DNA of 64,000 nt from Clostridium weizhouense (GCF_019431045.1 NZ_JAHXPT010000007.1:124001-188000), one strand, 5' to 3'. Shown: positions 8,698 to 17,456, counted from the first letter of the stretch. Made by a program: numbers and translations. The notes: a model not told the origin generated them from the letters alone.

Positions 8698-10026
8698 ATG
8701 TTAAATTTTTTAAAACCAGCACCTCATATTGAGAGAATGCCTGAAGAAAAAATATCTTCAAGCTATAAAAGATATCGTATACAAGTTTTTATAAGTATAT
8801 ATGTTGGTTATCTTATTTATTACTTTGTAAGAAGCAATTTTTCATTAGCTAAAGTATATCTTATTGATCAAGGATTTACTAAGACAGAAGTTGGTTTTGT
8901 TGCTTCTGCACTTGGACTAGCTTATGGAGTAAGTAAGTTTGTAATGGGAAATGTATCAGACAGGTCCAATCCAAGATTTTTCTTAGCAATAGGTCTTATA
9001 TTATCAGGTGTTACTAATTTATTTTTACCTAATGCAACTAATATAGGATTTATGTTTATACTAATGTTACTTAATGGTTGGTTCCAAGGAATGGGATGGC
9101 CTCCATGTGGTAGAATAATGACTCACTGGTTCTCTGATAGTGAACGTGGAGTTAAGATGTCTATATGGAATACAGCTCATAATGTAGGTGGAGGATTCAT
9201 AGCAACTGTAGTATTAATGGGGGTATCTATATTTGGAAGTTGGAAAGGATCATTCTATTTACCAGCTATTATCGCAATTGTTGGTGGTATAGTTTATATG
9301 ATATTTGCAAAAGATACTCCTCAATCAGTTGGTTTACCACCTATCGAAGAATATATGGATGATTATCCAGAAGTTAATGAACAAGTTGAGGATGCTGAAG
9401 CAGAACTTTCAGCTAAAGAAATATTATTTAAATATGTATTAAATAATAAGTTATTATGGTGTATTGCACTTGCTAATGTTTTTGTATATTTAGTTAGATA
9501 TGGAGTTATAAACTGGGTTCCAACATATTTACAAGAAGTCAGAAATTTTAATCCAAAAGATTCATCTATTGCATTTGCTTTATTTGAATACGCAGCAATC
9601 CCTGGAACTATTATAGTTGGTTGGATTAGTGACCATATTTTCCATGGAAGACGTGCTCCAATAGGAATTATATGTATGATAGGTGTTGGAATTGCAACAT
9701 TTGTTTACTGGAAGAGTTCAAGTCCATTAGCAATAAATTGTGCCTTAGCATCAATTGGTGCATTAATATATGGACCAGTTATGTTAATAGGAGTTAGTGC
9801 TTTAGATCTTGTACCTAAAAAGGCAGCAGGAACAGCAGCAGGATTTACAGGTTTATTTGGATATATGGGCGGACAAGTAGCCGCAGAAATAGCTATGGGA
9901 GCTGTTGTAGATAAGTTTAGCTGGGATGGAGGATTTATATTATTAATGATTTCATCAGTATTAGCAATATTCTTCTTATCATTTACATGGAATTCTCATA
10001 ATATAGCAGCCAAAAAAACATCATAA
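8698..10026 (+). CDS. glpT: Glycerol-3-phosphate transporter (MFS, OPA family)
   Basis: This 442-residue membrane protein with about 12 hydrophobic helices exchanges glycerol-3-phosphate for inorganic phosphate. The N-terminal YRIQVFISIYVGYLIYYFVRSNFSLAK carries the OPA-type arginine. The segments NGWFQGMGWPPCGR and WNTAHNVGGG are signatures of GlpT/UhpT proteins, and RYGVINWVPTYLQE is also typical. It is probably co-transcribed with glpP. A terminator at 10091 ends the unit. GlpT fits better than UhpT because of the partner gene. Confidence 0.93.
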   Translation: MLNFLKPAPHIERMPEEKISSSYKRYRIQVFISIYVGYLIYYFVRSNFSLAKVYLIDQGFTKTEVGFVASALGLAYGVSKFVMGNVSDRSNPRFFLAIGLILSGVTNLFLPNATNIGFMFILMLLNGWFQGMGWPPCGRIMTHWFSDSERGVKMSIWNTAHNVGGGFIATVVLMGVSIFGSWKGSFYLPAIIAIVGGIVYMIFAKDTPQSVGLPPIEEYMDDYPEVNEQVEDAEAELSAKEILFKYVLNNKLLWCIALANVFVYLVRYGVINWVPTYLQEVRNFNPKDSSIAFALFEYAAIPGTIIVGWISDHIFHGRRAPIGIICMIGVGIATFVYWKSSSPLAINCALASIGALIYGPVMLIGVSALDLVPKKAAGTAAGFTGLFGYMGGQVAAEIAMGAVVDKFSWDGGFILLMISSVLAIFFLSFTWNSHNIAAKKTS

Positions 10027-10090
10027 TCAAGGTATAAATAATATTATATAAATTGACCAATCCCATATTATATAAATTATTAATATATAA

Positions 10091-10129
10091 TGTACTTAAT
10101 TAAAATATTTTTAATTAAGTACATTTTTT
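10091..10129 (+). terminator. Terminator after glpT
   Basis: TGTACTTAATTAAAA and TTAATTAAGTACA form a long stem followed by TTTTTTG. Confidence 0.88.
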
Positions 10130-10185
10130 GTTATTCATAAAAAATATATTGGAAAAAATGGTAAAAAAATAGAGGATTTTAATAG

Positions 10186-10225
10186 TATAAACAATTTGTT
10201 TATAAGGTATAACATACTGTATAAT
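10186..10225 (+). promoter_or_regulatory. Promoter with overlapping palindromic operator
   Basis: TATAAACAATTTGTTTATA (10186-10204) is a perfect 9-1-9 palindrome. Its right arm contains the candidate -35 TTGTTT (10196-10201), and TATAAT (10220-10225) lies 18 bp further. A repressor bound here would block the promoter of the next gene. Confidence 0.55.
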
Positions 10226-10292
10226 ATAGATATAATAAAACTATGAATAATTAATAAATAAAATAATGGATATAATGGGGAAGGTGATGTTA

Positions 10293-10967
10293 ATGCAAGA
10301 AAAATATAATTCTTTTAAGTTTTGGGAAAATGTTATAAGTAAGAACACAACAATAAGAGGTCATATGTTTATGCAAAAGCCACCGACAGAAAAAAGTTTT
10401 TATTTTCATACACTTATATTTAACAAAACCACTGGCGTAAGTAGTATTTGGGGATATGTACCGAATGAAAAAAGTTTGCTAGGATATTTTCAATATTCAT
10501 TTTTGCAAGAAGCATTTTTTTATTGGATAAACGGTAATGGAAAGTCTGTTACTAATATACCTTCTTTAACAGTTGAAGCAATTATTAAAGAGGGCGAAAA
10601 ATTAAAGCAAATTAATAAAGAGACAGCATTAAAAATGAGATCAGATTATGAAAAATTAAAAAAGATGTGGGATGTCCCGGTAAGTAAGATAGGAATAGAA
10701 GTAAAAAAGTTTATTAGAGGATTTAACAGCAATTGGAGTGGAGACAGTAATAGGTTTTTGTATTTAAAAGTATTTAAAACACCTGAAGAATTAGGTGAGT
10801 TTGTAGTAACATCAGGTTTGATTACTAATACAAAGGAAGAGATAGAAAATAAAATAGGTGTTTCTTTAGAAGAATGGGAAAATATTTGTAAGTATGGATT
10901 AAAAGATAAAATTAAAGCAGAACAATTTAGAAATATTTTGTTAAAAAAATTAACTGAAGTATTTTAA
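10293..10967 (+). CDS. Hypothetical protein, 224 aa
   Basis: I recognise no family. The protein appears soluble, with an aromatic-rich N-terminal half (residues 1-80, many Phe, Tyr and Trp) and a charged helical C-terminal half. The ATG at 10293 is chosen because GGGGAAGGTGA ends about 6 nt before it; ATGs at 10266, 10275 and 10287 are poorer. It is transcribed alone between terminators, from a promoter overlapped by a perfect palindrome, so expression is probably controlled. No function is proposed. Confidence 0.65.
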   Translation: MQEKYNSFKFWENVISKNTTIRGHMFMQKPPTEKSFYFHTLIFNKTTGVSSIWGYVPNEKSLLGYFQYSFLQEAFFYWINGNGKSVTNIPSLTVEAIIKEGEKLKQINKETALKMRSDYEKLKKMWDVPVSKIGIEVKKFIRGFNSNWSGDSNRFLYLKVFKTPEELGEFVVTSGLITNTKEEIENKIGVSLEEWENICKYGLKDKIKAEQFRNILLKKLTEVF

Positions 10968-10994
10968 ACATAAATTTATTATAAATAAAAATAT

Positions 10995-11040
10995 AAACGT
11001 ATATCTTATTCCCTATATAGAGTAATAAGATATACGTTTT
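10995..11040. terminator. Bidirectional terminator
   Basis: AAACGTATATCTTATT and AATAAGATATACGTTT form a 16-bp stem between the convergent orphan gene and ispF, with T-rich flanks on the plus strand. Confidence 0.85.
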
Positions 11041-11055
11041 AAATTTTTAGTATGT

Positions 11056-11538
11056 TTAAAGAGTTTTTTTTTTTATAACAGAAGAAATGCTTTGAGCAGA
11101 AATTCCAAGACAATCACCAGTAAATCCAAGCCCTTCTTCTGTAGTTGCTTTAATATTAATATTATCAATATTTATTTTTAAAGTATTTGCTATATTTTCT
11201 TTCATGGAGTCTATATATGGACTCATTTTAGGTTTTTGAGCAATTATTGTAGCATCTATATTATTTATATTATAACCATTTATAGAAATTAAATTACGTA
11301 CTTCTTCTAGAAGCTTAATACTTGAAACCCCTTTAAATTTTGAATCTGTATCTGGGAAATGTTTACCTATATCTCCTAAAGCACATGCTCCTAATAAAGA
11401 ATCCATTATAGCATGTAATAATACATCAGCATCAGAATGTCCTAATAATCCTTTTTCATATGGAATTTCAACTCCACCTAAAATCAATTTTCTATTTTCA
11501 ACTAATTTATGCACATCATAACCAAGTCCAATTCTCAT
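11056..11538 (-). CDS. ispF: 2-C-methyl-D-erythritol 2,4-cyclodiphosphate synthase
   Basis: This 160-residue cytosolic trimeric enzyme of the MEP isoprenoid pathway closes the cyclodiphosphate ring. The zinc site is DVH (residues 8-10) with the later conserved His in [29 protein letters not shown] and [10 protein letters not shown] are family hallmarks. The ATG at 11538 is preferred to a TTG two codons upstream because AAAGGA is spaced 9 nt from it. It is monocistronic here, without ispD. Confidence 0.96.
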   Translation of the reverse strand: MRIGLGYDVHKLVENRKLILGGVEIPYEKGLLGHSDADVLLHAIMDSLLGACALGDIGKHFPDTDSKFKGVSSIKLLEEVRNLISINGYNINNIDATIIAQKPKMSPYIDSMKENIANTLKINIDNINIKATTEEGLGFTGDCLGISAQSISSVIKKKTL

Positions 11539-11681
11539 ATACAATATCCTTTCAATGTTATTTAAATATATATTTTCTAAATTAACTTAATACATTATAT
11601 AAGTTTTCATTTGATCTTTAATAGAAAATAAATATGTGTATTAATGTTATTTAATTAGAATAATATATACAATAAATTTTC

Positions 11682-11740
11682 TATATAAGTTCCGAGTTAT
11701 ATTAGTTAATTAATAAATAAACTTTATTGGAGCTTATATA
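11682..11740. repeat. Inverted-repeat element, TATATAAGTTC family (copy 2)
   Basis: TATATAAGTTCC and GGAGCTTATATA pair over 12 positions with one wobble. Internal ATATTAGT and TTTATTGGA are shared with the copy at 30353. Confidence 0.7.
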
Positions 11741-12017
11741 TATATTTTATCATTTTAGATTATAGTAATCAATTTTACATATACTTATTTAATATTTTTG
11801 TATTTATTATTTTCAACATGATAACTTTTATGAATGGATATTAGTTTTATTTTAAGATGTATATAAGACGATATGCGCTTTAATAAAAAATTAAAAAAAC
11901 TTATTTTTTTCTTGTTTACAAAATCCACATATATAATTTTTTTTTGCATAATAATCTCCACAAATATTGATTTATAAGTAATATATGATTAAAAAGATAT
12001 ATATATAATTAGGAGAT

Positions 12018-12133
12018 ATTAAGAAAAAAGTATTGATTTTAGGTAGAGAATTAAAAATTTATTCTTAAGTAGCAAGATTAATGAACTTGATATGAAAATG
12101 TTATCAAGTAAATCAATGTTAGTAGTAGAATAA
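12018..12133 (+). pseudogene. Possible decayed coding fragment
   Basis: An AGGAGA box (12011-12016) is followed by a stretch reading KKVLILGRELKIYS and a stop, then another frame reading SKINELDMKMLSSKSMLVVE and a stop at 12131. The composition is protein-like, but there is no ATG and the frame breaks. I do not recognise the parent gene. A chance reading is possible. Confidence 0.2.
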
Positions 12134-12253
12134 ATTTCTATGATATAATAATATAATATGAAAAAACTAAATTTTTGATATTAGAAAGTTTAAAAACGTG
12201 TTTAAATAGATATTTTTCACGAAAAAGAATAAATTTGGAGGAATTATATAAAT

Positions 12254-13258
12254 ATGAATAAGTTTAATAGCAGTAAATATACTTTTTCATCAATTCCAAG
12301 CATGATTTTAATTGGGGATAGAGCAGAAGAAAACAGAAATAAGCAGATTAATTTATTTTTAAAAGAAATATCTTTATATAAGATACTAATTAAAGATTTG
12401 ATAGATTATCCTCCTACAGAGAAGCAAAAAAATATTATTTTAAATATATCTTATTATATAGTTCAAAATAATGAGTTGGTAGAAATAATAGAAAGAAAAA
12501 AAGATTTACCAATAAGTAAATTTTCAAAGCAACTTAAGATAAAAGATAACTTTCTAAAAAAGTGGAGAGATTATATATTGATGTATTATATAATTTTCTT
12601 AAATCCTGAGTATAAATGTATACAAGATTATTTTAGAATAGAAGAAACAGAAAAGGCTGTTAAGTCTATAAATGTTAGAAAGAAATCAAATCTTTATAGA
12701 GGTATTGCAATACAGTCATTTAAAAGAAGTTCATGTATACTAACATCATCAGGGGAATTTATTAAAATAAAAACTAATAGAGAGATAAGAATTGGAGAAG
12801 AAGCTAGTGGACAGGAAAAAGCAGGCTTAAGACATTATAAATTACATATTTCTATTATGGCATTTATATTGATAATTTTAGGAGCAGGACTATATAATTA
12901 TTATGGTAAAGTTAAATCTACAGTAATTTTGAATACAACTTCAACAATAAAACTGGAACTTAATTTTTTGAACAAGGTAATTTATGCATATTCGCCAACC
13001 GATAAAGGAAAAAAAATTATTGTTGAAACTGATCTCTTAAATAAAAATATTGATATAGCGATAAAAGAAATTTTAGAAGATGCATCAGAAAATGATATGA
13101 TACCACAAAAAGACAAAATGTTGATAACAATAAGTGGCAAGACATTGGAGTATGGAACATTAAAGGAAACGAGTAAATTTGCTAATGAAAAGAATATTCC
13201 AATATTAATAAATAATGGTGGAAATCAACATAAATTAAGTAAAAATTTATATGAATAA
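12254..13258 (+). CDS. SigI C-terminal-like / RsgI-like membrane fusion protein
   Basis: This 334-residue protein joins two halves usually encoded by adjacent genes. Residues about 25-128 match the C-terminal domain of sigma-I factors (the LPISKFSKQLKI...LKKWRDYI...LNPEYKCIQDYF pattern), with no sigma region 2. Residues about 147-182 (YRGIAIQSFKRSSCILTSSGEFIKIK) match the RsgI N-terminal anti-sigma domain. A membrane span follows (199-217), then an RsgI-like juxtamembrane domain (223-285). The Asn-Pro reported as the RsgI autocleavage site appears replaced by NTTST. AAATTTGGAGGAATTAT precedes the ATG. Function is unknown; it could be a sequestered regulator or a relic. Confidence 0.65.
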   Translation: MNKFNSSKYTFSSIPSMILIGDRAEENRNKQINLFLKEISLYKILIKDLIDYPPTEKQKNIILNISYYIVQNNELVEIIERKKDLPISKFSKQLKIKDNFLKKWRDYILMYYIIFLNPEYKCIQDYFRIEETEKAVKSINVRKKSNLYRGIAIQSFKRSSCILTSSGEFIKIKTNREIRIGEEASGQEKAGLRHYKLHISIMAFILIILGAGLYNYYGKVKSTVILNTTSTIKLELNFLNKVIYAYSPTDKGKKIIVETDLLNKNIDIAIKEILEDASENDMIPQKDKMLITISGKTLEYGTLKETSKFANEKNIPILINNGGNQHKLSKNLYE

Positions 13259-13299
13259 AGTTTAAAATAGCAACATTTGCTTAAAACACAGATGATATT

Positions 13300-13329
13300 A
13301 AAAGTGAGTTATAAAAATAACTCACTTTT
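13300..13329. terminator. Bidirectional terminator
   Basis: AAAAGTGAGTTAT and ATAACTCACTTTT form a 13-bp perfect stem with a 4-nt loop between the convergent fusion gene and the deacetylase. Confidence 0.88.
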
Positions 13330-13374
13330 CTGCTTCTTGTATTGTAAAATAGATTACTATAATACTATTTAAAT

Positions 13375-14304
13375 TTATTTTTTTGTATTTGATAACAAAT
13401 TTTTAAATGTATCCATAGTATAATTAGAATTTATATAAATTCTATCGAGTGAAAATGGATTATCATCTCTATCAGCAAGACCTAATTTGGTTGTAAATCC
13501 CAAACTGAAGCCAGCATCTTTTGCAGCTTTCATACTATCAGCATTATAATTACCATAAGGGTAAGCAACTGTTATAACAGGTTTTCCTGTTATTGCTTCT
13601 AAAGTTTCTTTAGATTCTTTAAATTCTGATAACTGCTCTTCATATGTCATTGTAGTAAGATCAGGATGTCCAGCCGTATGACTTTCAATATCTATACCGT
13701 AGTTAGACATTTCCTTTATTGCATGTTCAGAAAGATAATATTGTCCATCTAATTTAAATGTAATACAAAAAATAGTAGCCTTCATACCTAAATCTTTTAA
13801 TATTGGAAAAGCATTAGTGTAATTATTCATATAACCATCATCAAAGGTTATAACTATGCTTTTTTCAGGAATTGGAGAATTATTCAATAAATGATCTTGC
13901 AACTCACGCATTGTTATTGTTGTATAACCTGAATCTTTTATATATCTAAGTTCATTTCTTAATTTTTGTGGAGAAATAGTTACTTCATTATCCTCAGTTT
14001 GTTGAACTGAGTGATAGTATAGTACAGGCACGCCTATATTTTCATTAACTAAATTAATATTCTTTTCAGGTAGTTTCTTCTCTTGCTCAGAATTATTAGA
14101 TAAAGAATTATTAGCATCATCATTACTTATTGAAGTATTAGAATCATTACTATTATCATTATCAGTAGTTGTATTTTCTATAGTTGAAGTATTAGAATCA
14201 GATAATTTTTTATATGTTAAATATCCTCCACTTACTAAAATTAAAATACAAATTATAAATATTAAAATAGTATTTTTAGTGAAAAGTTTATTTGGAATTT
14301 TCAA
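13375..14304 (-). CDS. Membrane-anchored polysaccharide deacetylase (NodB domain)
   Basis: This 309-residue protein probably removes N- or O-acetyl groups from cell-envelope polysaccharide, outside the membrane. It has an N-terminal anchor (residues 13-31), a Ser/Asn/Asp low-complexity linker (36-75) and a NodB homology domain (93-305). Metal-site motifs are TFDDGY (about 154) and SHTAGH (about 212), plus YPYGNY near 249. No lipobox is seen. The peptidoglycan or exopolysaccharide substrate cannot be told apart. It is monocistronic. Confidence 0.9.
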   Translation of the reverse strand: MKIPNKLFTKNTILIFIICILILVSGGYLTYKKLSDSNTSTIENTTTDNDNSNDSNTSISNDDANNSLSNNSEQEKKLPEKNINLVNENIGVPVLYYHSVQQTEDNEVTISPQKLRNELRYIKDSGYTTITMRELQDHLLNNSPIPEKSIVITFDDGYMNNYTNAFPILKDLGMKATIFCITFKLDGQYYLSEHAIKEMSNYGIDIESHTAGHPDLTTMTYEEQLSEFKESKETLEAITGKPVITVAYPYGNYNADSMKAAKDAGFSLGFTTKLGLADRDDNPFSLDRIYINSNYTMDTFKNLLSNTKK

Positions 14305-14416
14305 TATAGTATCCTCCTATAAGTATGTATTTAAGTTAGTATTTTCTTTAATATATTGTATATACTATCTATTTAATAATTTATTATACAAAATAGTATA
14401 AAAAAATTTTAACATA

Positions 14417-14463
14417 ATATGTTTCTATCAACAAATATAATAATATTATTCATAGAAACATAT
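14417..14463. repeat. 12-bp inverted repeat with 23-bp centre
   Basis: ATATGTTTCTAT (14417-14428) is perfectly inverted at 14452-14463. There is no T-run beyond a short A/T stretch, so it is not a clear terminator. Confidence 0.55.
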
Positions 14464-14577
14464 TTAGATTAATAACAATATTATTTGTTATGGGTAAGTA
14501 GTATTTATATTTATAATATAAAAGAGTGATAGACAGTAATTTTTATATATCATTTAAATAAATGGAAAAAATTTCAC

Positions 14578-14610
14578 TTATCAACATTATCCACAGGTGC
14601 CTGTGGATAA
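14578..14610. promoter_or_regulatory. Cluster of three DnaA boxes
   Basis: TTATCAACA (14578-14586) abuts the perfect box TTATCCACA (14587-14595), and the inverted perfect box TGTGGATAA follows at 14602-14610. The last two form an 11-bp inverted repeat around TG. One-mismatch boxes also occur at 14768-14776 and 14825-14833 inside the next gene. Confidence 0.6.
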
Positions 14611-14708
14611 AATGTTATAAAGTTATCTAATATACAAAAAGTTACATGTGTATTTTGTGAATATTTGATAAAAATAGTATTGTTGAATAAAAGAGGAGGA
14701 GGAAGCAG

Positions 14709-15452
14709 ATGTCTCTATTTTCAAATATTATAATAACATTATCACTTCCGTTAATTTTATCAGAAATCTATCCACAACATATGTTGACAAGTTTTGAATT
14801 AAATAAGGGAAATATAGTGGAAGTTGTGGAAAAGTCTATAGGGAAAAATTTCAGTTACTTAAAAGAAGATATTACTATTTTAGAACTTAAGGATGGAAAA
14901 GACTCGAATAAAGTAAATTTAATAAATAAAAAGATAAGTGATGATATAATTCCTAAAGTTCAAGAGGCAGAAAAAACTTCAAAAGAATATTTTGAAAATA
15001 TTGAAGGGGTTCAGCCAACTTTCCCGTATGAAATTGTATCTAAACCTATTATTACAAAAAATAATGATAATATATTAAGTTTTTATAATGATTACTATGA
15101 ATTTTTAGGTGGAGCTCATGGTATGACAACTAGAACTTCTTATACTATAGATAAAAATAAAGAGATTTTATTAAATTTAAAAGATATATTTATTTTAAAT
15201 TATAATTATAAGGAAATAATTAATAAAGAAATAACAAAACAAATAAAGAGTGAACCAGATAAATATTTTGATTCTGGTAGTGAATTTAAAGGAATTGAAG
15301 AAAATCAGAATTTTTATATAAAAGGAAAAGATTTAATTATATATTATCAATTATATGATATAGCTCCATATGTAGCTGGTATACCAGAATTTAAAGTACC
15401 ATTAAGTTTATTTGATAAGAATTTTATTTATTATGATAAAATTAGTGACTAA
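14709..15452 (+). CDS. DUF4163/DUF3298 (RsiV-like) extracytoplasmic protein
   Basis: This 247-residue protein has a short hydrophobic N-terminus that may act as a signal or anchor. A DUF4163-like region follows (about 60-130), then a DUF3298-like region (about 150-240) with the typical LGGAHGMT and QLYDIAPYVAGIPEFKVPL segments. Related domains form the outer part of RsiV, which binds lysozyme, and occur in PdaC. Here no anti-sigma domain or catalytic domain is attached. GAGGAGGAGG precedes the ATG. A DnaA-box cluster lies 100 bp upstream. Confidence 0.8.
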   Translation: MSLFSNIIITLSLPLILSEIYPQHMLTSFELNKGNIVEVVEKSIGKNFSYLKEDITILELKDGKDSNKVNLINKKISDDIIPKVQEAEKTSKEYFENIEGVQPTFPYEIVSKPIITKNNDNILSFYNDYYEFLGGAHGMTTRTSYTIDKNKEILLNLKDIFILNYNYKEIINKEITKQIKSEPDKYFDSGSEFKGIEENQNFYIKGKDLIIYYQLYDIAPYVAGIPEFKVPLSLFDKNFIYYDKISD

Positions 15453-15504
15453 AAATTTATTTGTATATTTATAGAAACAATAAAGAAATTATCAAAGGAG
15501 AAGA

Positions 15505-16353
15505 ATGATGAAAAAATTATTAAAAGAGTATTTCATAATAACAATAGGAATAATAATTATTATTTTAGGGTTTGAATTCTTCTTCTTTCCTAATAATATA
15601 GCCTGTGGTGGTGTATCAGGTCTTGCTTTAATAATACATAATATACTAGGGACTGAACCAGGAATAATAATGATAATATGTAATATAATTTTATTTATTT
15701 TAGCTTTTGTTTTTATTGGAGGTAGTTTTGGAATTAAAAGCATGTATGCAGCTTTTGGTTTATCAATAATATTATCAATAATAGAAAAGAACATTAAAGT
15801 TATGGCAATAACAAATAATTTAGTTCTTGCTACAATATTTGGTAGTGTACTTTTAGCAATGGGAACAGCAATTATGTTCACTCAAAATGCAACTACAGGA
15901 GGTACTAGCATAACAGCCAAAATATTAAATAAATATTGCCATATAGATTTTGGAAAAGGTCTTTTAATATCTGATTCTATAGTAATATTATTGGCTATAT
16001 ATACATTTGGTATTGAACTAGGTTTGTTTGGACTATTAAGTGTATATTTAATTGGAATTTTAGTTGACAAATTTATCGATGGATTTAATTTATGCAAGCA
16101 AGTTATGATATTTACAGAACAAGAAGAGCTTGTAGTAAATCATATAACAAAAGATGTTAAGAGAGGGTGCACTGTTTTTTATGGAAAAGGTGGATATACT
16201 CAAAAGCAACATTGTATAATTTTAACCATATTAAGTAGAGCTCAATTTATTAAATTAAAAAAGTTTATGAAAATATATGACCCAAATGCTTTTATAACAG
16301 TAAATGAAACAACTGAAGTACTGGGTAAAGGATTTAAAAATATTCTTGAATAA
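15505..16353 (+). CDS. YitT family membrane protein (DUF161-DUF2179)
   Basis: This 282-residue protein has about five or six hydrophobic segments in residues 8-190 and a cytoplasmic DUF2179 domain (about 215-275, GKGGYTQKQHCIILTILSRAQ). The motifs FFFPNNIACGGVSGLA and TQNATTGGTSITAKIL are family hallmarks. No transport substrate is established for the family. AAAGGAGAAG precedes two adjacent ATGs. A terminator follows. It lies 52 bp after the DUF3298 gene and could share its transcript. Confidence 0.9.
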   Translation: MMKKLLKEYFIITIGIIIIILGFEFFFFPNNIACGGVSGLALIIHNILGTEPGIIMIICNIILFILAFVFIGGSFGIKSMYAAFGLSIILSIIEKNIKVMAITNNLVLATIFGSVLLAMGTAIMFTQNATTGGTSITAKILNKYCHIDFGKGLLISDSIVILLAIYTFGIELGLFGLLSVYLIGILVDKFIDGFNLCKQVMIFTEQEELVVNHITKDVKRGCTVFYGKGGYTQKQHCIILTILSRAQFIKLKKFMKIYDPNAFITVNETTEVLGKGFKNILE

Positions 16354-16357
16354 TAAA

Positions 16358-16400
16358 AAGGATGCCTTAAAAATGCATAAATTTGAGACATCCTTTAAAA
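16358..16400. terminator. Bidirectional terminator between the YitT-family gene and hydE
   Basis: AAAGGATGCCTTAA and TTGAGACATCCTTT form an imperfect stem with A/T tails on both sides. Confidence 0.75.
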
Positions 16401-16403
16401 ATT

Positions 16404-17456
16404 TTATATTAAATTAGTATGAGAATTATTATTTGAATTTCCTCTAAAACCATATCCATCTGAAACTTTTAATCCAATAGATGTAATTTTACCAGTAATG
16501 CATCCTCTACAATGAGCAGGAGTATCGCCAGTACATATTTTTCCTGGATATAAAGCATAAAGCTTTCTATATTCACCTTCGGTAACATTTGGCATAACTA
16601 CATTAGCACCACTTTGGAGTGCAATTAGACGTCCATTTTTGTTTAAAGATTCCATAGCTGTAGTTGCAGGAATATTTATATCAGGAAGCAATAATCTAGT
16701 TATAGCCATTACTTTTAGTGCAAGTGTAAACTGTCCACCTTCACAATCTTTTAAGGGAGTATCATCATTAGGTATAAAGGGACCAATTCCAATCATATCT
16801 GCATTTATTTTTTTAAAAAATAATATATCATTAGCTAAAGATTCTAAAGTTTGATTAGGAAGTCCTACTAAAACACCACTTCCAACTTCATATCCCAAGT
16901 TACCTAAATTTTTCAGACAGTTTAATCTTTCCTCATGACTCATCAATGGATCCATATCTTCATATAATTTTTTATCAGTAGTTTCAATACGTAGAAGATA
17001 TCTGTCAGCTCCAGCTTCCTTAAAAGCTTTATATTCTTCATAAGTTTTTTCGCCTAAACTTAATGTTAATGCTACATCTAACTCTTTAATTTCTTTAACT
17101 ATTTCTACCATACGTTCTTTAGTAAAAAAGTCATCTTCGCCACCTTGAAGGACTAAAGTTTTATAACCATAAGATACAGCTTTTTTTGCAAATTCTAATA
17201 TTTCCTCTTTGGTTAATCTATATCTTTTAATATTCTTATTATCTCTTCTTAGCCCACAATACATACAATTTCTTTTACAAATATTCGTAAATTCAATTAA
17301 GCCTCTTAAATGCACATTATTTCCTAAATATTTTTCACGTACAGCATTAGCCGCTTTGAATAAATCTTCATTTATATCATCATTTTTTAACAAGTCCAAT
17401 ATTTCTTTTTTATCTAATTCATGAGTAAGTTTAGCTTTTTCAAGTATTGTATACAT
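16404..17456 (-). CDS. hydE: [FeFe]-hydrogenase maturase HydE (radical SAM)
   Basis: This 350-residue radical SAM enzyme takes part in building the diiron cofactor of [FeFe] hydrogenases. The CKRNCMYC motif near residue 61 binds the SAM cluster. QGGEDDFFT, SLGEKTYEEY and the C-terminal CTGDTPAHCRGC (a possible second-cluster region) match HydE rather than biotin synthase or PylB. It is transcribed alone, with hydF and hydG not in the window. An [FeFe] hydrogenase-like gene lies about 29 kb away. Confidence 0.93.
   Translation of the reverse strand: MYTILEKAKLTHELDKKEILDLLKNDDINEDLFKAANAVREKYLGNNVHLRGLIEFTNICKRNCMYCGLRRDNKNIKRYRLTKEEILEFAKKAVSYGYKTLVLQGGEDDFFTKERMVEIVKEIKELDVALTLSLGEKTYEEYKAFKEAGADRYLLRIETTDKKLYEDMDPLMSHEERLNCLKNLGNLGYEVGSGVLVGLPNQTLESLANDILFFKKINADMIGIGPFIPNDDTPLKDCEGGQFTLALKVMAITRLLLPDINIPATTAMESLNKNGRLIALQSGANVVMPNVTEGEYRKLYALYPGKICTGDTPAHCRGCITGKITSIGLKVSDGYGFRGNSNNNSHTNLI

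Larger units (their letters stand above)
11545..12253. other. Long A/T-rich intergenic region with repeat and possible gene remnants
   Basis: About 700 bp lack an intact gene. The region holds inverted-repeat copy 2 (11682-11740) and a coding-like fragment at 12018-12133. A short minus-strand stretch near 11890-11965 would encode a tail with CGFC flanked by a stop and no start. TATAAT-like sequence occurs near 12145. It is otherwise featureless. Confidence 0.4.
14305..14708. other. Divergent intergenic region with inverted repeat and DnaA boxes
   Basis: About 400 bp lie between the deacetylase and the DUF4163 gene. The region holds the inverted repeat ATATGTTTCTAT/ATAGAAACATAT (14417-14463) and the DnaA-box cluster at 14578-14610. 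No gene is seen. Confidence 0.6.
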
